Positions 25,571 through 35,892 of a DNA stretch of 64,000 nt are shown here, in pieces. Made by a program: the position numbers and the translations under genes. This DNA comes from Pteria penguin (taxonomy: Eukaryota > Mollusca > Bivalvia > Pterioida > Pteriidae): NCBI GenBank assembly GCA_035048485.1, contig CM068583.1:18699341-18763340 (forward strand), given 5' to 3'. Position 1 is the stretch's first letter; each line of letters opens with the position of its first letter. Below the pieces are notes generated by a model. That model was given only the letters and a program-made list of their open reading frames with translations. It had not been told where the DNA came from and searched no databases.

Positions 25571-26757
25571 ATTCTGTGGAAACTGATCGGGTTCAGTCCC
25601 CGTTTTTATCACGATGCTAGGGTTTATGGTCATTTTTTACCTTTGTTTTTAATAAGAAACTCTAGAAAATCACAAATTGAACATTATAGGATAACCAAAT
25701 GAGAAGTGATGCATGGCGAAATTTGATTATTTCAATATACAAGAAAAGAAGGATAACTCGATCTTTTCGTGTTTTAGTCCTCGACCTTATTTTAGATTCA
25801 CTATGACATCGTTTACTAGTAGGTTGAGTAAATCTCAATTATTCTGTGTTAAGTTATGGTGAATGTTTAAGTTTTGACAATAAGTGAAGCAACCAACATT
25901 TGGAGTTTTATATAATTTAATAAAGAAAAGAAAAAAGTACAACTCAACCTCATTCCCCAATTTATATTTTGTCTCAAAGAAAAGTGTCATCGAAAAAATG
26001 TGGAAATTTGAATAATTATGATTCCAATTATTTTTTTCTTTCAACGTTTCATGACCTGTTCAGTGGGTCTTAGTATATATCCCATATTTGAGGCATTTAA
26101 CATTTAATCCGAGATAATGGCCAGAAAACCCATAGACCATTTGGGTTTTTTTTTGTTTTTGTTTTTTTTGTTTAGCTGTTTCTAATATTTTGAGCAGAAT
26201 TACTGTTTAATATTGTCATGATAATCGCTGTGTCACGTGTAGATCCTCGAGTCACGGTACATAGCCGTGTCACGTGACATAATCTTCATTCATATTGACT
26301 TAAAATGGCATTTTAGAACATCTCGAGAGAGAATAAAATTAGAAGTCCATATATAGAGTGTGCATTAGAGTTTTTAAAATTATATTTGACTTGAAAGTTA
26401 TTGGAAAATTTGACGGTGCATTTGACTTTATGGATGGAATTTTATTTTTTTCTGCTGGATATAATATTTAATTGTGAAGAAAATAAAATTTCAGTTTCAA
26501 ACTTTCAACATTTTCTATAAAAGTAATAAATAAATATATTGATTATTTTTTTTTTTTGAACACTTCCGTATTCTTATCGAACAAAAGTGAACGTTAGTAA
26601 ATAACTCCGACGACGAGTGTAAGAAAGCGAGTCAAGCAGAATGATTCGAATCATAGCAAATAGACACTACTAATAAATTAATTTTAATCAGCTTTCTATC
26701 AGCTGATCAGACAGACAAAGACAGGTTCTAATAATCCCCCATTTGTAATGTACTTCC

Positions 26758-26816
26758 AATGTATGAAAATATACTAACTGTTTAGATTGTTACGTTATAT
26801 TTTCATACATTGTAAT
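26758..26816. repeat. Small inverted repeat
   Basis: CAATGTATGAAAATATA is mirrored by TATATTTTCATACATTG over a 25-bp loop. Confidence 0.5.
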
Positions 26817-27060
26817 AATTGTACAGGACAGACAGACCTACTTAGTGATTCCAATAATAATTTTACAATTCATTTCCAATGATAAGAAGCCAAGCAGGCA
26901 TGAGATTAAATGGAACAGTCACGCAGGCAGTCAGACAGCTAGCAAGTCTGCCAGTCATCTAGCCAGCTCGAGAGACTGACAGACAGACACTCCTTACAAT
27001 GTTACAGTCCATTGACATAGGACGGAGTAGTTCCTTAATATGTCCATACTGAGTCTTTTT

Positions 27061-27238
27061 GTTAAACAGAGTTATTTCCAATTTGAGACGGTATCTGACG
27101 TGAAATAATTATGACGTCATCAATTTCATATGAAAACGTCATTTGTGGACTATCATTTCCCTGACAGTTTCCATAAGATTTGATGACGTCATAAGTGTTT
27201 TACGTCAGATACCTTCCCAAATGGGAAGTAACTATAAC
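27061..27238. mobile_element. Inverted-repeat MITE carrying CRE palindromes
   Basis: The two halves are inverted copies of about 60 bp (GTTAAACAGAGTTA...GGTATCTGACGT), and each half carries ATGACGTCAT (27111-27120 and 27183-27192). Partial copies occur at 25510-25570 and 34108-34201. No ORF. Confidence 0.65.
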
Positions 27239-27239
27239 G

Positions 27240-28060
27240 AAAACACCGAATACAATCTGATTAAAATCAGATTTTTTCATATCGCTACGATACTCTACGC
27301 TAAAAAACAGAAAAAACCCCAGACATGCCGCGCATTCAGATCCTTTTCCAGCGTAGCGATATAAAAATATTTGATTTTAATCAAGTTGTGTCCATATATT
27401 TCTGAGAGGCATATTATATAATGGGTTCAAATCTTGTTTACTTTTGATTGGTCATGATTTGTCTCAAAGATTTTGAGAACATCCCACAGGAGTTCTAATA
27501 AATAACAAAATCAAAACAATGATGAATTTAGTATTTATTAAAATTAAAGGTGATTGTACATATAAATAAAATTAAAGATTAAAAAACCCAAAACTGGTAA
27601 AAATAGTTTAAAAATCTAATTTGAAATTGTAGTGTTAAGTAATTGGTATTGGTTATATTGAAAAATCCTGAGTTATAATCGTTATTTTGAAAAAAAAAAA
27701 CAATCTTCACATTAAGGTATTTCAAAAAATATAATATTTATACAAATATTTACTTAAAAAAGTTGAATATTACAATAAAATCCTTGCTTGGCAAGTAAAA
27801 AAATATCACAGTTTTGCTTTTATAAAATAGTACTAATATTTGAGAAAAAGTTTGAAGAAATTAGCCTAAAACTGTTAAAATTATTTTCTTTAGACATAAG
27901 AACCACCAAAAACAATGTTAAATTGTGTAAACAGTATTTCATTATATGATTAGAAGTTTAGCTATTTGTTGCTAAAGAATTAGTCAAAAGACTTCAATTA
28001 TTCCAAAGATCCATTGGAAATATCAATGAACATATGAACATGTACACTAAACTAGGGTCT
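27240..28060. other. AT-rich 3' flank of the coiled-coil gene
   Basis: No coding sequence was seen. The region lies downstream of the minus-strand stop at 28063 and may hold its 3' UTR; possible AATAAA signals (TTTATT on the plus strand) occur near 27535. Confidence 0.35.
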
Positions 28061-28062
28061 GT

Positions 28063-29327
28063 CTAGTCTTGATGCCTGCAAAAGAAAAAAAGCAACAATG
28101 TAATAAAGATTTACATGTATACAAGAAATGAATGCATTCTATTCTCGGTTAGACTACAAATACCATACTATTACTATGCCATGGTATAAAAAATGAAGAT
28201 TTTATTAATTGAATGTGATTGATTGAGTGAATGTATCTTTTTATTAAAGATTATATGGTCCTTTTTTTTTAAAAAAAAGAATCTTTGACAAAGAACACAA
28301 CATCTTCACAACCTCAAGGCTTTGTGATTACGCAACTCCACACAAACGTGAGTTGCGTAATCACAAAGCTTTGACGTTGTGAAGATGAGAACACAAATGT
28401 TAAGTAGGAAATTGGAACAAAGAAAAATTTCCATATATATGAAGAGTTATCTATCTTTACTTACTTGTTCATTCCCAAAGCTAAAAACAATAACTTGGCA
28501 GCTTCGTGAACTTGTTTGAGCTCTGAAATTTAAATATAAAAATGTTTATAAATTTCATACATGTAATTGATATTTGTAATAGGTACATTTCTCGTCAAAT
28601 GGTAAAAATATTCAATCTTTTTTTGATTTGATATAATATGCTAATCATAAAGTTCATTATCAGTATATTAGGTAAAAAAAGGAAATACTATCATTTCTGA
28701 TTTGTAAGTATTTACTTTCAGTATTAATAATTGCATTACATATATGCAACACCAAAACTGTTAATATGCTACTATAAATGTAGAAAAAATATTCAAAGAT
28801 GTCATCATACCAGTTGCTGTCAATGCTGAGAATGATTCTCCAGAGGCTTCAGTATTGCTTGCCTCTGGTGTTGCATTTGCCTCATTGGATGCCTCAGGAA
28901 CTGCATATGCCTCAGTGTTTGTGGTTGCTGTAGGAACCATGGTTGTCTCAATGTTTGTGGTTGCTGCAGGAACTGAATATGCCTCAGTGTTTGTGTTTTC
29001 TGCAGGGAGCAAAGATGCCTCATTGTATGTGATTGGTTCAGGTGCTGTATATGCCTCAGTGTTTGTGATTGGTTCAGGTGATGCACATATCTCAGTGTTT
29101 GTGATTGGTTCAGGTGCTGCATATATTTCAGTGTTTGTGATTGGTTCAGGTGCTGCAGATGTCTCAGTGTTTGTGATTGGTTCAGGTGCTGCATATGCCT
29201 CAGTGTTTGAGGATGCCTCAGTGATATTATTAGTAGCATTATAATATTGTAATACTGAAAATAGAAAGATGATGAAATAATTCTTTTTGTTTTATCTTTT
29301 ATTTCAAGTCGTACATTTAACATACTC

Positions 29328-29382
<55 letters not shown>

Positions 29383-32300
29383 TGTTTTACTCCGTGTCGA
29401 GAACACCCCATCCACATGGAGAGAAAGAGAACAATATATCTAAGCACACCAATACATTTTCCTTTTTATTGTAAAACTCAGAGATTTTAAAGTAATTTAA
29501 TTTAAAAAATTTATAAATTCTTACCCGACTGAAGTTCATAAACTTTGACTTGGAGTTCTGAAATCAAAGAATGAAACAACATGTAAAATAAAAATGAAAA
29601 TTTGAGTGTTCATATCATTTAATTCATAAATATCTTCAATATGGTCTGTCTTGTGAGTACAGAAGAAATGTTTCCTTATTAGTTTGAATCATTCCTTTGA
29701 AAGTGTTACTTTAAAAATGTTTCAATTTCTCATCATATAGATTATGGGTAACTAAAATGGGTGTAAGAAATATAATTTCAAAATATATTTTTCTATGATA
29801 TGATATAATATAATATTATGTGCTATGATGTGACATGACATAACAAATATCATACCCTGTACAGCAAAGGGCATTCCTCTAACAGTGGCCTTCAAGATGG
29901 CCGTTTCTGCTTCACAATTTTTCAACTCCTGTTCAAGACGTTTGTTTTCTGATAATAGAAAATACCTATATAACTTAAAAACGCAAGTGGAATAATGTAG
30001 TATTTATATCTTATTCTGTAACTTTACAATAACAATAATTGAATTCTTTACCTTTCTACAAGAATAATAGGAATCATGATGCTTATGTACAATAAACAGT
30101 AGTACTTACCTTCCAGAAGCCAGTTGACCTGAGTCTGAAGATCTGAAATACATAGAAAATCCTCAATTAAAATTCAGTAATTTATCTAAAGTAATTCTCT
30201 ATAAAACTTATTTCCATTGGATTACATTCATGTTTACATGTATAATACTATATTCTCACCAGCAACCCATGGGTCAAGTTTCTTTATTTTCCCCCTCATT
30301 TCCACAGAGTTTCTTTCTCTGTTTTGTTTGATTTCTCGAATTTCTGGAAATAGAATTTAATGATTATAAATAAACAGTTCTTTTGTTGTTTTTTTTTAAG
30401 TATTCAAACACATAAAAATATAATTCAATACATTTTTCAAGAAATCTCTTTAGTCAGGACTCCATCAATCTATGAAAAGCTAATCAGATAGTTTTTACAT
30501 TCAATTTCTAAAGGGCATTTTAATAAACTAAAAAGAGCAGCAAATATCATTGAATGAAAAAAACACTGATATATAATGCTAACATTGAAATATTGATCAA
30601 CTGAGACATCTGACCAATCATAGCTGACATAGCTTCTGTTATAATGATAAGACATTTATAATACACCTACCTCTTTGATGTTGTATATTGGATCTTGACA
30701 CATCATCCAAGACTTTTGAGAGAAGCAGCACAGCTCCAAACAGTATGACAATGAAGGCCCATGTCAAAACATTCAAGCTGTTTTCTGCCAGTACACTCAT
30801 GTACCAATCATAATCGACAACTCGAACAGAACCAACTCGTAGGTCCGCTAAGTAGGTTGCCATGGAAATCCATGTAGCATAGAATTCATTCTGAATAGAT
30901 AAAATTATATAAATAAATAAATAAATGAATAAGGAGAAGAAATCATAAACACAAGGGGAAAAAATAAAATAAGAAGAAGAAATCACAAACACAAGAAAAA
31001 ACCCCACCCAGAGCAACCCCCCCCCCCCCAAATAACGATAAATTTGAATAATCCGATCTCTTTGATCAAAGCAGTTGCGGATTTAGAGGGGGGCCTGATC
31101 CTCTTTTGGACCCAAACTTCATCAAAGGTTTAAAATTCAAAATGATGCATAAGATACATAGCGATCCTTTTTTATCCACAATTGCAAAGAAAGAGTCCAT
31201 ATGTGCACACAAACCTCCAAATTCAATAGTATATTTTGCTGAGTTTTAAGTCTGATAATTTGGTAAAATTCACAAAATATATACGTAAGTTTTATAAAAC
31301 TTACCGTGAAATCCGAGGGTTTCTCTTCCTTTGGTAGTTGAGGAAGTCTGGAACAATTAAAAAAAGAAAAAGATTGATTGATTGATTTTTGTTTTACATC
31401 ACACCACGAATATTTCACGTATATGGTGACGGCATCTGCCTGATGCGGAGCATACAAATTTTGACCTTTGCAACGAAGCAGTGAGGGATCTTTAACATGC
31501 CATGCATACCACGACACGGGGCCTCGGTTTTTACTGTCTCATCCGAAAGACATGACACCGGCATGACCAGAGCGGGACTCGAACCCCGGCCTCCCGATCA
31601 GGAGTCCGACGCAATACCACTAGGCCACGCCGACTTTAAAAAAGACAATAGCAAGAATAATACATATAGTGGAGTATATATTGTATGTATCTGAACATAA
31701 TGTGACGGTTATATAAGTAAGAAATATTTGTCTTTAAAGTTTACAAAAATAAAAAAAAAAATACTCCAAAAAACTGAAGTACTAAATAAATAAATGACCA
31801 CATGAATAAACAAATAAATAAATAAATAAATAAATAAACAAATAAATAAACAAATAAATATATTAACACTTAAGATAATCAACGTTATACTTAAGCAGAC
31901 CTTCAAAAACCGAAACAACAAATTAGCCCTAAAGTGATCTTAGCCAGGAACTGGCCGGAAAGTTGCAAGTTCGAACCATGTCGCGAGTCTTTATTTAATG
32001 GAACATGTGCAACATAATTCTATTAAACTGTTTGTTTTCATATAAAAAAGATGGAGGTGTTCAGAATGAACATATGCCGCCATTTTGTCATGGCTCTTAG
32101 CAAACTCAAGCCTGACATGCTACTGTATAAAAACAAATCTTTAGTGGTTACTTTCAAGTTAATGATTTCGCCTGACAGGAGACAAAGTAAAAGAATCAGG
32201 GTTTGAGCATTATTTTCGTATGAAAACGATCGAGGTGTTCCTATTTAGCAAAGGCCGCCATTTTGTCATGGCTCTTAGCAACTCAAACCCGATATTCGAC

Positions 32301-32440
32301 TTCGTCTAAAATTCCAAATTAATTCATTATTTACCGAAGTTACATTGTAAAAACAAATCTTAAGTGATAACTTACACGTTAATGATTTCGCCTGACACGA
32401 GACAAAGTGAAAGATACAGGATGATACGAAGTATCGCCAT
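28063..32440 (-). CDS. Unrecognised signal-peptide/TM/coiled-coil protein with 12-residue repeats, 10 exons, 361 aa
   Basis: Ten minus-strand exons join without a stop: 32440-32376, 31347-31305, 30890-30671, 30343-30260, 30142-30110, 29948-29856, 29557-29525, 29254-28811, 28522-28465, 28075-28063. All have GT-AG borders and the sum is 1086 nt. Residues 1-17 are a signal peptide. Residues 18-75 would be lumenal. Residues 76-95 (NVLTWAFIVILFGAVLLL) are a membrane span. Residues 96-190 are charged and helix-prone, consistent with a coiled coil, and are encoded by short exons of 84, 33, 93 and 33 nt in phase 1-1. Residues about 205-320 carry 12-residue repeats of the type NTEAYAAPEPIT. A short helical segment (ELKQVHEAAKLLFLALGMN) closes the protein. 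The layout recalls ER/Golgi membrane tethers of the TANGO1/MIA type, but no diagnostic motif was found, so no function is assigned. A strong core promoter precedes it. Confidence 0.78.
28301..28387. mobile_element. 87-bp foldback MITE with 9-bp target duplication
   Basis: The arms start CATCTTCACAAC and end GTTGTGAAGATG and are mirrored for about 37 bp around a short loop. AGAACACAA flanks both sides (28292-28300 and 28388-28396), a direct target-site duplication. It sits in the last intron of the coiled-coil gene. The duplication length would fit hAT or Mutator-type mobilisation. Confidence 0.75.
29328..29378 (+). repeat. GA microsatellite
   Basis: About 25 uninterrupted GA dinucleotides, in the intron between exons 7 and 8 of the coiled-coil gene. 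Confidence 0.9.
31371..31637 (-). mobile_element. tRNA-derived SINE, family A, near full length
   Basis: The minus-strand head (complement of AGTCGGCGTGGCCTAGTGGT, at the high-coordinate end), body and AATCAATCAATC tail are all present. The tail lies only about 22 bp upstream of the exon 2 acceptor of the coiled-coil gene, on the same strand as the gene. Confidence 0.85.
31780..31862 (+). repeat. AAAT/AAAC microsatellite
   Basis: A run of AAATAAATAAAC-type tetranucleotides. Confidence 0.8.
32130..32204 (-). pseudogene. Decayed tandem copy of exon 1 of the coiled-coil gene
   Basis: The sequence 32135-32204 matches 32352-32420, which contains the signal-peptide exon and its donor. The flank is also duplicated: GCCGCCATTTTGTCATGGC occurs near 32080 and near 32260. 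The copy has lost the ATG and the GTGTAAGT donor. It is therefore an intronic relic of a roughly 200-bp tandem duplication around the first exon. Confidence 0.6.
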
Positions 32441-32485
32441 TATTCGATTGTTCAACAGAGCGTGCGTTTTGAACAACGTTGTTAG

Positions 32486-32565
32486 GTAGAATGAGTACCG
32501 CGACGACGCACGCTTCTCTTATATACGGTCCATGACGTCACGCATAACAAAACGCTGATTGGTTG
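32486..32565 (-). promoter_or_regulatory. TATA/CRE/CCAAT core promoter of the coiled-coil gene
   Basis: Reading on the minus strand: a CCAAT box at 32562-32558, a perfect palindromic CRE/ATF site TGACGTCA at 32540-32533, a TATA box TATATAAG at 32525-32518, and an initiator-like TCATTCT with its A at 32492. TATA-to-initiator spacing is 33 nt, as expected for a focused start. The ATG lies about 50 nt further on. A CCAAT plus CRE pair suggests NF-Y and ATF/CREB-class input, common in secretory-pathway genes. The start site is predicted, not observed. Confidence 0.72.
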
Positions 32566-33613
32566 AAAATAACGCTGCCTATCATCGCGAAAAGCCCGCC
32601 AGATCGGGGGTGGAATCAAGCAGTGTACTTCTTGACCCACGTAAAATCGTCTATATTTAATTTTAAAAAGAGTCTAATTTCCAACAAATTTTATTGAGTT
32701 ATGTATAATAGTTCATATAATACTGATATAACACTTATGGCATTTAATACCTATTAATTTTAATGAATAAGGGGAAAAAAGCGTGTTTCTCGTGTTATTT
32801 AATTTTCGTACCTAATTTCATTTGAAAAATCTTGCGTTATTAATTACAACTGAATTTATTCAGCTGAATATCAATTTAAATCGTCAAAAAATTATGTTTT
32901 CTTTTAAAGAGAATGCGACTTGTTTTTTATAATTATGACAAATTGAAAATATATTCCTTTTTATAACCGAAACAAAACACACCTAAAAATTTATGAATTA
33001 AAGCGTTAAGATGACGTTGTCGACTGTAGGGTTATGTAAACGTTTAAGGAAACTAGAGGGAATGGTTTGAGGTACATGTATCATTGAGCCAGAACGCGAC
33101 GCCAAGAAATATTCTATCTTTAAGAAAATTGACATTATGAAAAACGAAAGGATTTTTTAACTTACATTTTTCACCATATCAAATGATAATTTGAGTTTCT
33201 CTCTGTTCTTGTTGTTCCTTAGAATATTGATCCGTGTACAAATTTATTATTTTTGTTCAATCATCTTCATTGTCTACTCCGTTTTATCTTCTTCTTCTTC
33301 TTTTTCTTCTTCTAATTCTTCTCCTTCTTCTAGACCTTAAGGCTTAGCAAAAGATGTCTCCTCCCTCAAAACATGAATGAATATTCAGATCTACAATGCA
33401 GAGAGAGAAAGTGAGGCTGCATGTGAAGAATAACTCATTCAAGAGCTTTCACTTTCTACTTGACATATTTTTTTGAATGACGGTGGACCTAATCTACATC
33501 CCTTTTATCTGTGTACTGTGCTGTATAGCATGCATATACTGTAGCAAATCTAAACCAGAGACCTATAATAGGTCTCTGTCTAAACGTAAAACATTTCAAA
33601 ACTTTTTAAAAAG

Positions 33614-33651
33614 TGACGTCAACGTTTTGACGTCATATTTTCATGACGTCA
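33614..33651. promoter_or_regulatory. Cluster of three palindromic CRE (TGACGTCA) sites
   Basis: TGACGTCA occurs at 33614-33621, 33628-33635 and 33644-33651. The cluster lies about 1.1 kb upstream of the coiled-coil gene's predicted start and 1.6 kb upstream of the YHYH gene's ATG on the other strand, so it could act on either. Binding is inferred from the motif only. Confidence 0.4.
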
Positions 33652-34107
33652 TTTTATTTGAGGGAATGTTAATCATTTTCCCGTTCACATTACACAAATA
33701 CCAATGGTAGATATATAGATCTACAGGATCTAAGAAAAGGGGATATACAAGCTGATGGCTTCAACATTGTCAATCAGAAACAAACATAGAAAACGCCCTA
33801 TCTAAAATGATTTTTCCCTATAAAATACGAATGCTTCTTCGTAGAAACATATAACATACACCAAAAGTTACCACTAAACGAGATCTGTCGATTGATATTA
33901 ATTTTGTAAAACTATTTTAAAGATAAATAAGGGAAAATCCAAATTTTTCGGTTTATAAAGTGAGTGGCGCGTACAGTAAACCGTATAACCACACTGAGCA
34001 AGGAAGTACTTGTAAGTCAAATATTTTCTTTTTAGTTTTGTCAGATTATTTTCCTCATACTGACAAAATCTCATTTTTTTTTTAAAGTTTTGAACAAATT
34101 AGGGAAA

Positions 34108-34201
34108 TGATAGTCCACAAATGACGCTTTCAAAGGAAATTTATGACGTCATAAATGTTTGATGTCAGATACCGTCCCAGATGGGAGGTAGCTCTGTGTA
34201 A
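34108..34201 (-). repeat. Partial copy of the CRE-bearing MITE
   Basis: GATAGTCCACAAATGACG, ATGACGTCAT (34143-34152) and GTCAGATACCGTCCCA match the element at 27061-27238 in inverted order. Confidence 0.55.
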
Positions 34202-35241
34202 CGAGAAGACCATTAAATTTATTAATTTCAACAATTTTCCGCATCGAAATCGCTTTATGAATATATTAAATCATTGATTTAAAATTGCTATTTTGGTGTT
34301 ACTTTAAACAGCACCCAAGTGGTTTTACCGTGCATGCGCAGTAAATGCGAAAGGACTTGTTGACGGGAATGCATTACATAGAACTTTATTCCTATAGATC
34401 TACAACGGACACATCAGTAGCAGCGAGGGATCTTGTAAATGCTTGATTCCGTCCCAACGGGAAATAACTGTGCAACGAAAAGTGTCAACACGTGAATATT
34501 CGGCGAATATTCACTTTTTGAAAAGTACTTGAAGTGAATATTTCTAGGCATAAGAAACCACTCCCACTTTACCATTCTTCAAATTGACACCTAATTAACT
34601 TCGTTTTGATTATCGAAACACACATTAAAATTAATGCGACTTCAAGAATTTATATTAAAAAGCTAGACTATATAAGCACCTTTATAACAGTGATCCTTTT
34701 AAAAGATAAATTGGGTCAATTTCTTGTTACTTTTCTCTTAACTCCGCCGGCTTATGCTATGATATGATTAATCTTTCTCTCGCCTTTAGTCACTTCTGAA
34801 AATACTGTCATTCTGCAAAAACACCCACGAGACAGCTTGCCCTGTATTTGATCACGTATTTTAAATGGCTCATGTACACAAAGTATAAATCGTGACACTC
34901 TTAGTTAAAACTTACTCATGCCATGCGAGTAAGCAAATTATAATAACAAAGATACCCCTAATACAATACAGAGAATCATGATCACTATATCTAAAAATAG
35001 AATAAGTATCCTTCAACCGGCACGCTGGGTGCCGAATTCGAGAGCCCATGCAGTCTCGTGGGACCATAAATTACAAAGCACTCGTGAGATAGATACATAA
35101 CTTAAAACCGAAATGGTCTAGTTATAGAAGTAAATTCATGAATATTTAAATATTCATTATTACAGTCGTTGTGTAAGGGAACTCTGCTAGTCCGAATTTT
35201 CCCTGGAAAGATTTACACAGTTGTGCTGGTACAAGTGTACC

Positions 35242-35798
35242 ATGGAGATAATGTACATTTCACATTTCCTCGTATTTCTTCTGTATTTAGCATTAGCTGA
35301 AGGATTGACCACTTACGAAACGCAACAATTTCAGGTCTCTGGGAACTTTGCGGGGGCATCGGTGAACATCCAGACCTTTGCGAACACGTAAGTTTATCAT
35401 ATTTCTCCTTTAAAATACCCCGATTATTCTGTTTAAAGGAATAAATGACGTATTTTGACACTGAGATCTATATATGAAGTATTTAAGTATAATAAAGTTA
35501 ATATTTTTCCAACTATAATCAAGAAATGAGATCAGATTCACAATTTAGTGGGGACCAACAGTCGAGGCCCGGAGAGATGTTTCTCAAATCAGTCTGATGA
35601 TAATAGACTGTACCCTTTTTAAGGGAGCAACCATGTGATTTTCAGGGGGGGGGAGGGGTTGGGGGAGGGGAGGAAAACTTTGCAAAAATATCTGGCTCGC
35701 AATGTAGGAAAAAGAAAATTTTGGACCCGAAGGGCCGGTAAAAATAATCCGGACAGGGGATAAGTGTAATACGGTATTTGCATGAAGGGCTGCTGGAA

Positions 35799-35892
<94 letters not shown>

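Larger units (their letters stand above)
32590..35241. other. Intergenic region between divergent genes
   Basis: It separates the divergent coiled-coil (-) and YHYH (+) genes. It holds the three-CRE cluster, a TTC-rich run at about 33285-33330 and a partial CRE-MITE copy at 34108-34201. A short ORF at 33477-33710 has a hydrophobic start but overlaps the CRE cluster and is not supported as a gene. Confidence 0.5.

Noticed and set aside
28855..29244. 129-codon plus-strand ORF rich in Val/Ser/Gly repeats
   Set aside because: It is the complement of exon 8 of the minus-strand coiled-coil gene, whose splice borders and phases fit on both sides.
33477..33710. 77-codon ORF with hydrophobic N-terminus
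   Set aside because: It overlaps a palindrome and the triple-CRE cluster and has no splice or domain support.
35138..35156. TATTTAAATA-like box upstream of the YHYH gene as a TATA element
   Set aside because: It lies in a symmetrical AT palindrome about 90 bp from the ATG with no other promoter element; too weak to list.
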